Made by a program: the position numbers and the translations under genes. Positions 46,321 to 58,655 of a stretch of DNA of 64,000 bases are shown one piece after another. The notes beneath the pieces are model-generated. The model was not told the origin of the DNA, did no database searches, and saw only the letters and a list, made by a program, of their open reading frames with translations. Source of the DNA: Eonycteris spelaea. Taxonomy: Eukaryota > Chordata > Mammalia > Chiroptera > Pteropodidae. The stretch covers positions 7,042,501-7,106,500 of the forward strand of contig PUFA01000072.1 of assembly GCA_003508835.1 (NCBI GenBank). The letters run 5' to 3'. How positions within the stretch are numbered: position 1 is the first letter of the stretch; the number at the start of each line of letters is the position of its first letter.

Positions 46321-47139
46321 AGGGAAAAGGCAGAACTTACCGCAGGGACCAGGACTCTATGCAAATGTGCCCTCCCCAGATTTAAAGGCACCAAGAAATT
46401 AAGGAGTTATTGTCAGGCTTGAGAGGAAAACAGTCTTTTTGGGGGAGGGGTGGGGGAGGCAGAAAAGTCTTCCTTTAATGTGGTGGTGTTGTTTGAATAA
46501 TAATCTAAAAATCCCAAAGCATCAAAGGCTTAAGGAAAAGCCTTTTAATTTCAAAACCAGCTTAAAACTATCTAGTTCTCAGGGCTCAGTACAAGCCAGA
46601 GTGGGGGCTGGGTGAGAATGTCCAAGGGCCACCCTCTCATAGGGGGAAAAAAATCTCCTATTGATGTCTGTCCTCTTCCTCCCTCTCTCCCCGCAAGCTG
46701 GACGGGGTTACCGGGTCCTCATTTTGTTCTAAGTTGTTTGGAAGGAGAAAGTGGACAATGGGTAACGACCTGGTGTCAGGGAAAAAGCAGGGAGCTTAGG
46801 AGGTCCCCAAAAGGGCTTGCTCCCCAACAGCTGCTTCCTGATGCTTGAGCCTCAACTGAGCAGACAGGAGATAACAATCCCCCAGCCACCCCCGCCACCG
46901 GAGGCTGGCCGATGTCCAGTGACACCGAAGCTCTGAGCTGGGGCCAGCCTCCCGCGGGGGGTCCTCACAATGGAATCCTATGCGGGAGCCCCCAGGGCGG
47001 GTAAAGGCTCTACTGGCCCCAGCTCAGGTCTTCTGATGGCTTCAGGGACCAGAGAAGGGGCAGGGGTCACACAAGGACAGCCAGCACCCTAGTGCTCCAG
47101 CCACTGGCCGACTGCCCAGCCGTGGACAGAAGCGTTCAT

Positions 47140-47300
47140 TGTGAGCCTGCTGCACACCAGGCCCCGTGCTGGGCCGTCGTAAATGTCTGCCTCCATTTTA
47201 CAGGAAGGGAAACTGAGGCTTGGATGGGGTGATTTCCTTCGCTTACTCTCGCAGATACTAAATGGTGATTTGAGCCCATGTCTGGCAGACCTTGAAACTC
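47140..47300 (+). repeat. MIR-family SINE
   Basis: Blocks accaggccccgtgctgggcc, ctccattttacaggaaggga and aactgaggcttggatgg in order. Confidence 0.65.
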
Positions 47301-48109
47301 ATGGTTTTCTGTACGAGGCCATGCCCCCCGGGTAGATTCAGATGGCCAAAGCTGAGAATGTGCATACAGAGGGTCAGGGTAGGATGGGATTAGGGAGGCT
47401 GTTTATCTAAGACCCTTGGAGCCAGGGCTCACTTGACCAACTCCCCATGAGACACCTGTCCCAGGTGTGGCTCCGATGGGATCGATCTCATTCCACTTCC
47501 TGCTCTGAGGAGCCGCCCACATCTCTGATTCCCCTAAAGGTGAGTGGGGGGGACCACCTGCAGAAGCCTGGACTCTCCTTCATATTCGGGAGTGGGCCCA
47601 GCACAAGGCCCCGCCTCCAATGTGTCTCACACCTGTCCTGCTCCAATCTCCATCCAGTTGTTTCTTGCTATTTCCAGCTGCCAAGAAGAAAGACCAGAAC
47701 CCCAACCCAACCTCTCTCCCTGAAATTTCCCAGGCCAGGCTACCTGTGTGCTCCTTCCTGCCTGCCGGCTGGCCAATCCAAACCAGGCTGGTTGGCCCAA
47801 GTGTGACACTGGCCAGCCACACTCGGGCAGATCCCATTTCCTGGAGACAGACACCCTCTGCTTGGAAAAAAGAAACAAGAACAAGGCCTTCCGCGGCTGC
47901 GAGCAGCTAACACACACTCCCCAGACCTCTTTGCTGGGGAGGCAGGAGCCAGGAGTGTTACCGGGGAGCAGGGTGACCTGTCCCAGGTAATCGGGACCTC
48001 AGGCTCCTATCGGAAGACGGCTCACGGGGTGAATTACGCAGGGAAGAAAGAGTCCAGGCCAGAACTTCTCAGAGGCTTCTACTTTCTGCTGCCTCTCTAG
48101 GGGTTATTA

Positions 48110-48400
48110 AATAATTTAAACCTACACTGTCCAGTACTGCAGCAACAGCCTTGTGTGGCTAGAGAGCACTTGAAATGCGGCAAGTTCACTGACCCGTGCT
48201 TAAGGGTCAGATACACAATGGACTTCAAAGACTTTGAATGCAAATATAAAACAGCTCATCAATACATTTTATGGTGATTACATGTTAAAATGACGTTATT
48301 TGGAATATACTGGTTAAATAAAAAGTTAATTTCACCTCTTTCTATTTTTTAAAATGCAGCCATTAAAAATGTAAATTATACGCGGGCCTTGCACGACGCT
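48110..48400 (+). mobile_element. hAT-type DNA-transposon remnant (copy 1)
   Basis: Order ctgtccagtactgcagcaac, gtgtggctagagagcacttg, tgattacatgttaaaatgac, ttggaatatactggttaaat and ttaatttcacctctttctat matches the common mammalian element beginning CTGTCCAATA...GTGGCTA. A related copy lies at 50.15 kb in the same orientation. Confidence 0.6.
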
Positions 48401-48569
48401 TCTGTTTGAGCGTGCCGATTCAGACATTTTTCTCTTTTATCATACAAAGATCACTTTCCAGTGTGGACCAACAAAGCCAACCATTGTTCACATTTGGGCG
48501 AAAATAAGAAACATGTTAGTAAATAATGTTACATTATTTTAGATTAAATCCTAACAGCCTGAATTTTAT

Positions 48570-49190
48570 ATCCACTGGGCCACTGATGAATGCTAGGTTG
48601 TTTCAGTTTTGTTTGAACACTGTAACAAATATCCTTCCAGCTAAGTCTGCGCCAAGTCCCCATTTCCGGAGGATGCATGCTTATAACTGCGTAAAATAAC
48701 TTTGGTTTCTTATTGTTAACTTGTTTTCCAGAAGGTTTTACCCAGTTACAGTCTCACCGACATAGGATGAATTGAAAATTAAACACAAGCACCACTACCA
48801 CCAAACTCACAAACTTGTAATTTGCGTTTCTTTGATTACTAATGACGGTGGGTATTTTTTTAAAAAACCCAAAAAACAAAAACAAAAAATATACTGGCAT
48901 CTTTATCCTTCCTCTTGTGAATTTCTTGTTGAAGCCTTCTGCCCCTTTTCCTATAGGAGGGAGGGGGTTTCACCTTTTCCAATTGATTTGTATGGCTCTT
49001 TAAAATAGTAAAGCTATTTAAATTTCTGACCATCCTATTTTGCAAAGATGTCTACAGATTTATCATACATCTGTTTTCTATCATATTTTGTCGTTTTCTT
49101 TCCCAGAGTGCTTATTAGTTTTTACGTGGTCAAATCTGTTTTATGGTTTCTGTTACTGTTACTATCATGAAACAAAGACAGTCTGCTCCC
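48570..49190 (-). mobile_element. L1 LINE 3' fragment, reverse orientation
   Basis: In plus reading: gatgaatgctaggttgtttc, gaaggttttacccagttaca, tttgcgtttctttgattact, ccttttcctataggagg and aattgatttgtatggctctt. This is the reverse complement of the L1M 3' region. AT-rich and diverged. Confidence 0.65.
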
Positions 49191-50149
49191 ACTCCCAAGT
49201 CTATGGAAATATTCACTTCTAAAACTACCAGGTAATGCAATATTTAAAAACTACTCAGAAAAAAAAAAATCGAGAAGGAAACACACCAAACTAGAGATGC
49301 TGGTGGCTTGTGAAATTGTGAACCATTAAAAACAGAAAGAAAAAAAAAATTAAAATATAATAATAGTGTTAGTAACCGATTCCTTATAGAATTCCTTATA
49401 TGAGTTAAGCATCAAACACTACCCTTATCAGATGTTAAATCCTTATGTATATTCCAGACTCCCTCCGCCGTTCATTCCTAAACCAGGTCTACACTATCAT
49501 TCTATAAAATATGTTGTGAGTATCCAGTAGGGGAACCTCCCACTTTAACTTTTTTCCTAAAATTTTCTTGGCTTTTCTAATGTAGTTGGTCTTCCAGATG
49601 GACTTTGGAAACATTTTATTAAGAAACCCTGATGGGGTTCCATTGGAACTGAAAGGAAACAATAAACTGAATTGGGAAGAACTGACTGCATCACAACATG
49701 AGTCCTCCTACGCACCGATCCAGGCTTGCAGACAATCTCCATTAAATTTTGTGAGTTTTCCTCCTACAAGTCTTACACGTTTCCTGTCATGTCCATTCTG
49801 GGTTACTTTATGTCTCTTGTGGTGAATGGGTTTTGCATCCTCCCCATCGCTATATTTCCCGACTGGTTATATAGCTGGTCTGTGGGAAACAACAATTTTT
49901 AAAATTTATGCCTACTTAAAGACCACCTTGCTAAACTCGTACTGCCTTAGACACTCTAATCAACTTTACGATTGAATCTTCCAGGCTTTGCAAGGAGGCG
50001 AGCCCAACTAATAATAATTCTGCCTTTCGCACTCCTCATTCTTATCTCGTTTTATTTTCCATAATTGCCAGTATAATGCTGAATACGACTACTGATATAA
50101 AACATCCTTGTTACTGGCATTTGCAGTGATATCCTAGACCTCAGTCTTC

Positions 50150-50600
50150 CATACAGTAGCCACGAGCCACCTGGGGTTGTTGGGTACTTGAAATGTAGCT
50201 AGTGAAACTCAGGAATTGCAATTTTTTATTATTTAATGATTTTAAATAACAAAAGATTGATGTTTGATTCCGTTATCGGGAAACTTCATTTTGTTTAAAA
50301 CAACTTGAATGTGTGAATCCACTTTCTCAACTGTACCTTGTAGGAAACTCAAATCCTGACTGAGTTATTTATGAAATTTAGCATCCAAATTGCAATGCAA
50401 CCCAGATGTCAAATACACACTGGGGAACCTGAAGACCCTGCGTGAAAAACTACGTGAAATATCTCACTAATACTTTTCCTGATTACATGGTGAGACGATA
50501 CTACTTTGGATATACTGGGTCAAATCACACATGTTGAAATTAATCTCACCTGTCTTTAATTTTGAAACTGTGAATACTGGGCAACTGAAAGGCATATACA
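50150..50600 (+). mobile_element. hAT-type DNA-transposon remnant (copy 2)
   Basis: Contains agtagccacgagccacct, gtacttgaaatgtagctagt, gaaatatctcactaatac, tgattacatggtgagacg, ttggatatactgggtcaaat and attaatctcacctgtcttta. Same family and order as copy 1, longer and somewhat better preserved. Confidence 0.65.
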
Positions 50601-51061
50601 TATATGCGTGGCTAGCGTTATGTTCCCGTTCTAGGGGTATTTCCAGTCATCGTGATGCTTCTCGAGCACCTTGAGGAATTTACAGTTCTTACAGTTTGTT
50701 AGGAAAATAATGGCAATAACTCAGCCAGGCTGAGCTGTAGGAAAAACACACTATGACTAGGATCACTTACCCTTTAATTGCTGGAAAATATAGACGATGA
50801 TGTCCAGTCTACTTGATACAGGGCCTGGTAACGGAGAGGGCTGCAGAATAACCTCTGCCAATGTGGGCTCTGAGCTGTGTGCTGAGGAACCGACTCTGGG
50901 AGCCGCCTTTGGACGCCACCCATGGACCTCAGATGGACAAGGCGCCCCTCCCCGCCCCCACCATGGGTCTGGAGGAAGTATGAGAAAGGGAACTAATACT
51001 CATTGAGCTTTTGTTTTACTCTGCACCAAGCTAGATTCTTTACTTTTGATTAACTGCCTGG

Positions 51062-51092
51062 TTTTGCTTGTTTGTTTGTTTGTTTGTTTGCT
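51062..51092. repeat. (TTTG)n simple repeat
   Basis: About six TTTG units. Confidence 0.85.
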
Positions 51093-51109
51093 TATGTACA
51101 ACCAATACA

Positions 51110-51295
51110 CTGGCATTTAGAAGACTTTATCTCATTCATTCTTCCCAACAATCCTATGGCGTTATTGCCATCATACCCATCCTGTGCATAATAAAACTGG
51201 GGCTTAGAGTTAAATGGCTTACCCAGGTCACATGGTTGCTCAGGACAGAGAAGGGTCCAGGTCTGCCTGATTCTGACCCCTGGGCCTGTTCCATT
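51110..51295 (+). repeat. MIR-family SINE
   Basis: Blocks ttatctcattcattcttccc, aacaatcctatggcgttatt, ataaaactggggcttagag and ttaaatggcttacccaggtc in MIR order. Confidence 0.7.
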
Positions 51296-52189
51296 TTTTT
51301 CCGTATCAGGGGAGGGTCACAAGCACTGTTGGGGCCCAGGCCTCTGAGGTCTGATGAAGGTTATGGATGTATAAACGCTCACAGGCTGCACAGTTCTGCA
51401 GAGCATTTCAGGTTAAAAATCTCCCTAGTCTGGTCACCCCATTCCTCATGATCCCAGGGAAGGCACAAATAGATAAAAATCCTGGGAAATATAGAGCACA
51501 GCTCCCCCCACCCCACAGGGAACTCCTGCTCCTCCTGGGCCGGGAATGGGCCACTCTCTCCACTCTGTATCTCCTTATCCCAGAGCCAGGGGCCTAGCCC
51601 AGAGAAGGCAGGCAGCAGGAAGGGGAAGGAGAAGGCCCCTCTCACCAGTTAGAAGGAAGAGAAAGGACTTGACTTGGGAGTGACAGGAAGCAACAAATCA
51701 GAGTCAAGATGATGAAGAGCCAGTGACTCAAGGGCATTCAACAACTTTGCTTGTTTACAGGGCTCTTCCTGGAGACGTGTTTCCCTGCCACCCACCCCCC
51801 CACCCCCTGCCCCCACCTCCGCACATAAGCCCCCAGAGAGAGAGCCAGGAGAGGGGACGGAGTGCCAGGTGGGGGCCCCACTGCCCCCGTGCAGCCAGGC
51901 GCCGACATGCGGGAGGCCCGGGCTCCCCGCCGCCCAGGCCGCCGAAGGAAGCGCTTGGGCTTGAAATCAGACCTGCCAGGCCTTGTTCGGTTTCACTTTG
52001 CTGCTCCTGAGATCCGAGTGCTCAGCTGAGGAGTGCGTGGGGGAGTGAAAGGACACTCTGGGGTCTCCAGAGGGAGCCGGGCGATCTGGACTCACTCCAG
52101 GGCAGGCCGGCACATCTGCCATCTTGGTCCTGCCTGAGCACGCAGTGTTCTGGTACAAGTATGGACCTGGGGCCAGATTCCCCGGGTTG

Positions 52190-52330
52190 TGTGAGCTGGC
52201 TCGGCCAGACTGAGCAAGTTCCTTGTGCCTCAGTTTCCTCGTTAGCTTTCAAAGCAACTGCCGACATTACACACATCCTGGTGTTATTGTGAGGATTAAA
52301 TAAGCTAATACAGGTAAGCCCTCAGCACAA
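52190..52330 (+). repeat. MIR-family SINE
   Basis: Blocks actgagcaagttccttgtgcc, tcagtttcctcgttagc and gtgaggattaaataagctaat in MIR order. Confidence 0.75.
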
Positions 52331-55300
52331 CGACGCACGAGGAATGTTATGCATGTCTGTTATGAAGATGATGTTGGGACGTGTCTCCCCCTCAGTGGTG
52401 CCCTATGTCTACACCTTGAAAGGTAGGAGAAGTCCAGCATCCCCAGTGATGCTCTGGCCACTGTCACGACCCTAACTAAGTTCAAAGAGGACACATTATT
52501 AACCCGAGACATACCTCCAGTGTCTCCTGAGGACTGATCCCTTTCAAAGTCCGTGGGGGTCCCCAGGGTGAACTGTTGCAGGCAGAGGGGTGCTCCTAGC
52601 TCCTGAAGCCCCTGTGCAGCTTGTAGTCCCCAGTGGCAGAAGGAAAGCAGCCCGAGGCTTGGTTTCCTCCCCGATGTCCCTTGTCTCCCTTCTTCACCTT
52701 TAATAATGTGGATGGAGGAGGCTGGCTTCTAGCACACAGCAGTCGAGCTCTTTTTAATTCCGGTTTGAACCCAGCGGATGAGGTGGAGGTGGGAAGAGAG
52801 AAACTCTACTTCCATGGTTCCATAACTAAGGATTTTGCAGGACCCCAAGTGCCACCAGCAAACGACGGGACACAAAGCCTCAGCATGACCAGCCCCCAGT
52901 GAAATACAGCCTGGTCCTTTGGGCCTAACCAGATCCCGTTAGAGGAGCCCATAAATCGTACTGCCTGCCCTAAGGGGCTTCCTTGGTGCCCTCTGCCTCT
53001 CTACGCCCGTGATTTGATTGAGCCTTAAACCCGATGGGGGATGAGGGGAACGCCAGACCCCTTCTGATGCTTCAGGGACCAGAACGGCATGCTAAGGAAC
53101 GGAAAAGGGTTGCAATGAGCAGGAATTTGAAGCAGAAGGAGGGGCAGGGAACAGAAGGTGAAACAGCCTGGCCTCATTGTCATGCCGGGGAGCTCTGAAG
53201 CTGGGGCCTGCGGGCCAAGTTCACTGACCATGGGGACTGCATGGACCCAGGTAGGAGAATCTGAACCCAAACTCTCCCAGGGGGGCTGTCCCGGGTGCCC
53301 CCACCTGCCACCCCAACGGCCAGGGCAGACAGTGGTGGCTTGAGCTGCCCTGGCTGAGCACAGAGATGCTGTCCCTGAGTGCATAGCCAGGGATCTCCCC
53401 TGCCTGACACTACTGCTTTTCAGATGCCCTGAGCCCCTGGGATGAAGGAACGAGGGGGCAGTGCGGGCAGTGCAGAGTGGTTCTTACAGGCCGGGTAAGA
53501 GTCTAAGCCTTCCTTCACGAATACCCCCCAAACTGCCCCCACTGACCCGAAGGAGGTCCTTCCTCCTCTCAGGAGGCTAAGTGAAGCCAATGGTGCCCCC
53601 TCCCCGGCAAAGGCAGGCCCAGGATGCCAGCAAGGCCACAAGCTGGCAGCGCCTGGGGGAGACGCCGATGGACGTTACTGGGAGGAGGCTCAAGGCTCCA
53701 CCAGCAGTGTGTGTTACCGGGGCTTCAGGGACACGGTGAGCAGGACTGTGGGAAACTGATGACGAAGCTTCCGTCCCAACATACTGCAGGCAGCGAAGGG
53801 CCCCGTCCAGCCCGAACCGGTCCCTCCCGGCACGGCCATCTAGCTCCCTGGTCGGAGGAGGCTGCACAGGCTGTCCTCCCGAAAGCACCCCAGAAGTCCT
53901 GCTCAGAGCGGGCCTTCGGGGTCCTCTGCCAGCAGCTCTGGAGTTTGGTTCCTTTTCCCAAAGTTCAGGAAAAGCCTCAGGTACACAGGTCAGGAGACCT
54001 AAGCAGCGGGCCAGGTTGCTCAACCCCTCTCCCTCCTTCCCTCCCCCCAGCCTTATCTCTGGCATCACCCAGATCCTGTTTCTCCCAGGGCCAGACTCCC
54101 CCCACCCCCGCAGGGGACAAGCTCCTCTGGGCCTGTGGAAACATCCTGCCAAAGCCGGCTGGGCTCATTGCCCAACAGCAACGCTGGGGCTCTGGCCCCT
54201 GAGTCCCCCACTAACCAATGCAAAGCAGGGGCGGGGGAGAGACCACCTTGCCTGCCACACCTGGGTACAACCTGCCCAGGCCACAGAAATCAACCAAGAA
54301 CTCCAAGGGTGGAGGGGCTGGACTCTCTGAACCCCAAGCCAGAGCGAGGTCCTTCTGGGAAAGCTCCTGACTTGTCAAGGAGGGTCTAAGACCCCCCTCC
54401 CTGCCACCCCCCACGTACACACACACAGGTCAATGTTTGCTCACCCCCCTCACTGCCCCATTTTGTAGAGGAGACTCATCTGCTTGCGACTCCCTGGTCT
54501 ACAGTCCTGGTTGGGTCTGCACATCAGCCTGCCATGAGCTTCGGTGGGTGGGTGTAAGAAAGAAATGAGCAGGAACCCCGGAAAACGGAAAGAAGGCTCC
54601 AAGGAGAGGCCAGCGCTAGGGAGGGGAAGGCGAGGACTCGGCCCTCAGCGAGCAGGGCCACTGAACTCAGGGGGACATACGGAGGGGCTCCGACTCTCCC
54701 AGAACTGCCACCTCCTGGAAGCAGGCTCACTTTATCACACTAACCCCCTCCCATTCCCTGCAGCGGTCCCCAGGATGGGGGGGGTCTCAAGATTCCCCGA
54801 ACTCTGTGGAAGCAGCAGCTGGCCTCGGGGAGTGGAGAGGCGAAGTCCAAGTTGGGAGCAGATAAACCAGTCATCTGTCGGTCGCCTGGCCGATCACACA
54901 GGGCAGCTGATAAAAGCTGGAGCCCACATGGCACCCCACCCTCACTGCAGGGTGCTAGCTCCCACACAGAAACTGAGCCTCACAGGTGGCCAGGCGATGC
55001 ACCCGGAGCCCCGGGGGCTACTCACAGGTCTGGCAGGGCCCAGCGCTGGCCAGCAAACCCCCATTTCTGGGGGAAATCTACAGCGTGGCTCCCCCTTCCT
55101 TTGTGCCCTGTTCTTTGTTCTCTTAAAATTCAGTCCACCCTGCGGATGGCCCCCTCCTCCAGCCCAGCCTCGGAAAGGGGCGGAGGCGTGGGGAGTTAGA
55201 AACCCAGACCCAGCGAAGAAGTTGCTTTGCGGAGACCAGCCCGGAGAGGGGCCCCTCATTGTTTACGCTGGCCGGACGGGACGCTTTCTCTGGTCCAGAT

Positions 55301-55536
55301 GGCCGCGGGAGCGGGGGGCTCAGACGCCGGGGCAAAGAACGGGCACCGTGGACGCGGAGGGCCGTGAGAGCCGGTCAGATTGCAAGGGGTGACAACAAGG
55401 AAAGCAGCAGCAGCATTGTATTTCCCTTCCATTCTCCCTGGGAGAGAGAGAAAACTTCCCCAGCCCAGGCTGCAGTATCTCACAGGGAAACACAAGGAAT
55501 CTGGTTTGAGTTAGCGGAGGGCACCCCTCCCCCCGT

Positions 55537-55640
55537 CTCACTCACATACACTCACACACACACGCACGCACACATGCACACACGCACGCACGTACACGCA
55601 CGCACACATGCACACACACACACACACACACACACACACC
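55537..55640. repeat. (CA)n / (CACG)n microsatellite
   Basis: About 100 bases of CA-type repeat, with interspersed CG and TG steps, ending in a pure (CA)n tract at 55611-55638. It abuts the CDC42EP4 CpG island, and its alternating purine-pyrimidine character gives Z-DNA potential. Confidence 0.9.
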
Positions 55641-57180
55641 GGGCTCGGGCTCCGTCCTCTCCCAGGAAGCCCGCCGGGCCTCAGCCCTCAGGCCCCCCGC
55701 TCGGTTCCGGCCCAGCTCTCCCAGCCGGGCGGTCACGGGCGGCCACCCCGCCCGCAGGCGGCTGGTGAAGAACGCGCCGAGCGCAGGGGCAGCGTTGTAC
55801 CCCCGGCGGGGGGCGCTCCAAGGAGGGGGCGGAGCCAGAGACTGCAGATCGCGGCTCCGCCTCCCCAAGCTGGAGATTAAATCATTAACCAACCGCTCCC
55901 GGCCGGCGGCCGAGCGCTCAGCGCTTTGCCCGGGGCGCGGATCCCGCGCGTGGCCCGCTCCCAGGCCCCAGAGGGACGCTGGGCTGGGCCCCGGTCCTCC
56001 GAGGCGGGGACGGAGGGGGCGGAGGGGGCGGAGGTGGAGGCGGCATTTGTCTCTTCGGCCATTCCCTCCCAGGCAGCTCCTGCCCTCGCCTCCCCGGCCC
56101 GGCGACACTGGGTGGCGTGCGCTGCAGTGTGTGTACGAGAGCGAGAGCGCGCGCACACGCCTCCACCACTACCAGGCGAATAATCCGGTTCCGATCCGCG
56201 GAGAACTCCGTGCGCACACACGCCCCCCTCCGGGAGGCCGCGGGCGGCGCACCGCCGACGGCTGACCTGCCCGCAGCGACACACACCCCACTCCCGGGCC
56301 GCGGCGGGCCTTCAAACCCGGACCCCCACGCCACCCCACCCTCGTCCCCGTCCCCACCCCACCCCAGCGGCGCCCTGGCCCGGGCCGGGGAAGCCGTCAG
56401 GGGAGTGGAGAACGAGTCGCCGCGAGGCTTCGTCCGGCTCCCTGCCGCCCCCGGACCCCCAAACCCCGCTCCGCTCCGACGCCGGGGGCGCGGCTCCGGT
56501 CCCTGCCCCTGCCCGGCCCCCGCGGCGGGCGCGGCGAGAGGCGGCGGCGCCCCACGGCGCCCATCGCGGCTCTTCCAATCCTCTCCGCCCCGAGAGGGGG
56601 CTCGAGCACCCCCGGGCCTCGCAGCGCTCAGGTGCTGCCGCGGTCACCTACCTTGGTCCCCAGGGACGCGAGCGCCGCGCGGGCCCGCCGCGCTCTCAGG
56701 GGCTGGATGGGCTGCGCGCGCGGCCGGGGCAGTCGGCCCATGTCAGCTCCCGCCTGGTTTCGCTCTGGCTCTGGCTCCCCGGGCTGTCGCCGCGCGGACG
56801 CCCCTTCCAGGCTCCGCCCGCGCCCTCCCCCCGCACCCCGCTGTGCTGATGTCACGGCGCCGCGGCAGCCAATGGCGGTGGGGAACCTCCGCCCGGCCGC
56901 TCGGCCTTCACCGTTCAAATCTGGGAGCCCGAGACTTTCAGAGCTCCGGGTGGGGCGGCCCAAGCCAGGGAGCCTGACCCGGACCTGGACGGGTGGTGTC
57001 CTGGGGCGCCTCCGCCTCGCAGCGCTGGGACCCGGATCCCCCATGCGGCCCCAGCGCCTGGGGAGTGACTCCCCACCCCTGAGGCTTCTCTCATTCCGAG
57101 CAGTGACCAGACACGGATAACCCCCGCCTCCTCCCTCCCGGGCTCGGTACCGACGGGAGATGGGAGCCCGAGGCGACGGT
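55640..57180. promoter_or_regulatory. CDC42EP4: CpG island at the CDC42EP4 5' end
   Basis: Dense CpG, GC-box-like ggggcgg runs (around 55825 and 56005-56030) and no recognised repeats. It surrounds the inferred CDC42EP4 first exon. On the minus strand, just upstream of that exon, lie an inverted CCAAT box (CCAAT at 56869-56873, plus) and a CRE-like TGATGTCA (56847-56854, plus). Confidence 0.75.
56652..56820 (-). other. CDC42EP4: Putative CDC42EP4 noncoding exon 1
   Basis: A strong minus-strand donor (ACCAAG then GTAGGT, GT at 56650-56651) lies inside the CpG island, in the right place and orientation for the CDC42EP4 leader exon about 17 kb upstream of the coding exon. The 5' edge is approximate, set just downstream of the CRE- and CCAAT-like motifs. 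It contains an upstream ATG at 56739-56741. Confidence 0.5.
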
Positions 57181-58429
57181 CGGCGCCGCCAGGAACGTCA
57201 TTCCATCCCAGACTTATAGGAGAGGGGGAGGGGAGGAGCGGGCCCCGAGGCCAGCCCCGGACTGGGTGTGAGGAGGGTTTCTGCAGCTAACCTGTCTTTG
57301 ATCTTCCCGCTTTCCCGTCAGTGCCCTTTGCCCGAGTGACCGCAGGGTCTAAATTCTACTCCACGGAACCTCAAGGGGGTGAAGTCCTGGGTCCTGGAGC
57401 CTTTGAAAAGCAGCCCTTGGGTTTGATCCTTTTAAGAGCAAAAGCGGCCACTCGTAAGTGATGGTCACTAATCACTGCCAACCGTGGAATGTCCCGCAGG
57501 AGAGTGGACACGGCACAAAGTCCAAGTTCCCTCGCTCCTAGCCGCCCCCTTGCCAGGGTTTCCCAGGAAGCGGGGTGGAGGGAGTGGAGGCGTCGGACTC
57601 CCCCCGGAAGCGGCCTCGGATGGAGCCCCTTAGTGGGTCCCTTTTCAGCTGGACTTTCTCCACAATGCGGCCAGCTGTAACCCTCCCCCCTACATCCCCT
57701 TACCTGCGTCCCAGGTCCCTTCACCCCTGAAATCTCAGCGCAAATTTGATCTGTCCCAAGAACACTTGGTGGATTCTCCAATCTTAGGCACCTCCCCCAG
57801 GCTCGCCTCTTTCCTTCCTTTTAAAACAAAGGATTTCATCTTGGGGGCTGACTGACGGGAATCAGTTCTTTTTACAGGTGCCTGGGGGGTGCGGTCCTGG
57901 GTAGATAACATATCAATGAAGCTCACCTGCAGGAAGGACAAAGTCTTTTGTCCGCGATTGTTCTGCCCCTGATGGAAATTAAATGTTCTGCCTTTGAGGC
58001 TCCTTCCACAAACACTTAACCGCTCACGGAGGTGTGCTGGTGCGGAGGTGTGCTGGTGTGGACAAAGCTGAGAAAAACCCAATCTTGCCCTCAGGAGGCC
58101 CGGGGTGGATGCAGGCTGCCCGGGAGAGGAGCTCGGATGCTTCCCCACACTGCCAGCACCCTGGAGCGAGGCCTGATGGGAGAAAGTGCTAGTGTTCCCT
58201 GATGCTGGGAATCCCAGGCCTGGGGATTTCGGGTGGACTCTGCCTCCTGCGTAAGAAGTTTTGCTTCAACCTTTCGGACCAGAGCTGTCTACAGAAAACC
58301 AGGGGAAATAAAAACCAAACAAAAATATGAAGCTTCGATACTGACCTTGAAATTTCTGGCAAGCTCTAAGCCCCTGACTTTGGAGAGGATTTCAGATCTT
58401 AACTGCTCCTTGGGCATAACTTGTCCTAT

Positions 58430-58655
58430 AAACCAGGGGTCCATGGCCTTGTTAGGATCGGCGCCCCCGCCCCGCCCTTCCGGGCCGCACTGCAGGAGGT
58501 GAGCGGTGGGCCAGCGAATGAAGCTTCATCTGTATTTGCAGCCGCTCCCCAGCGCTAGCATCACCACCTCAGCTCCATCTCAGATCACCAGGCATTAGAT
58601 TCTCATAGGAGCACTGGTCCTTGGTGCCAAAATGTTGGGGACCACTGCTATAAGC
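58430..58655. mobile_element. hAT-type DNA-transposon remnant
   Basis: Contains ccgcactgcaggaggtgagc, gaagcttcatctgtatttgc, agccgctccccagcgctagc and ggcattagattctcatagga, and ends ttggtgccaaaatgttgggg with accactg. This order belongs to a common mammalian hAT-type MER family; the exact name is not assigned. Confidence 0.65.

Larger units (their letters stand above)
39405..56651 (-). other. CDC42EP4: CDC42EP4 intron 1 (long)
   Basis: About 17 kb between the CpG-island exon 1 donor at 56651 and the coding-exon acceptor. It contains MIR, L2, L1 and hAT remnants and microsatellites. The 48.0-50.7 kb part is much more AT-rich than its surroundings. No other coding gene is supported on either strand. 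Confidence 0.65.

Noticed and set aside
55542..56977. Several 140-290 codon ORFs in the CDC42EP4 CpG island
   Set aside because: CpG-rich DNA with alternating repeats translates openly in many frames; no protein signature.
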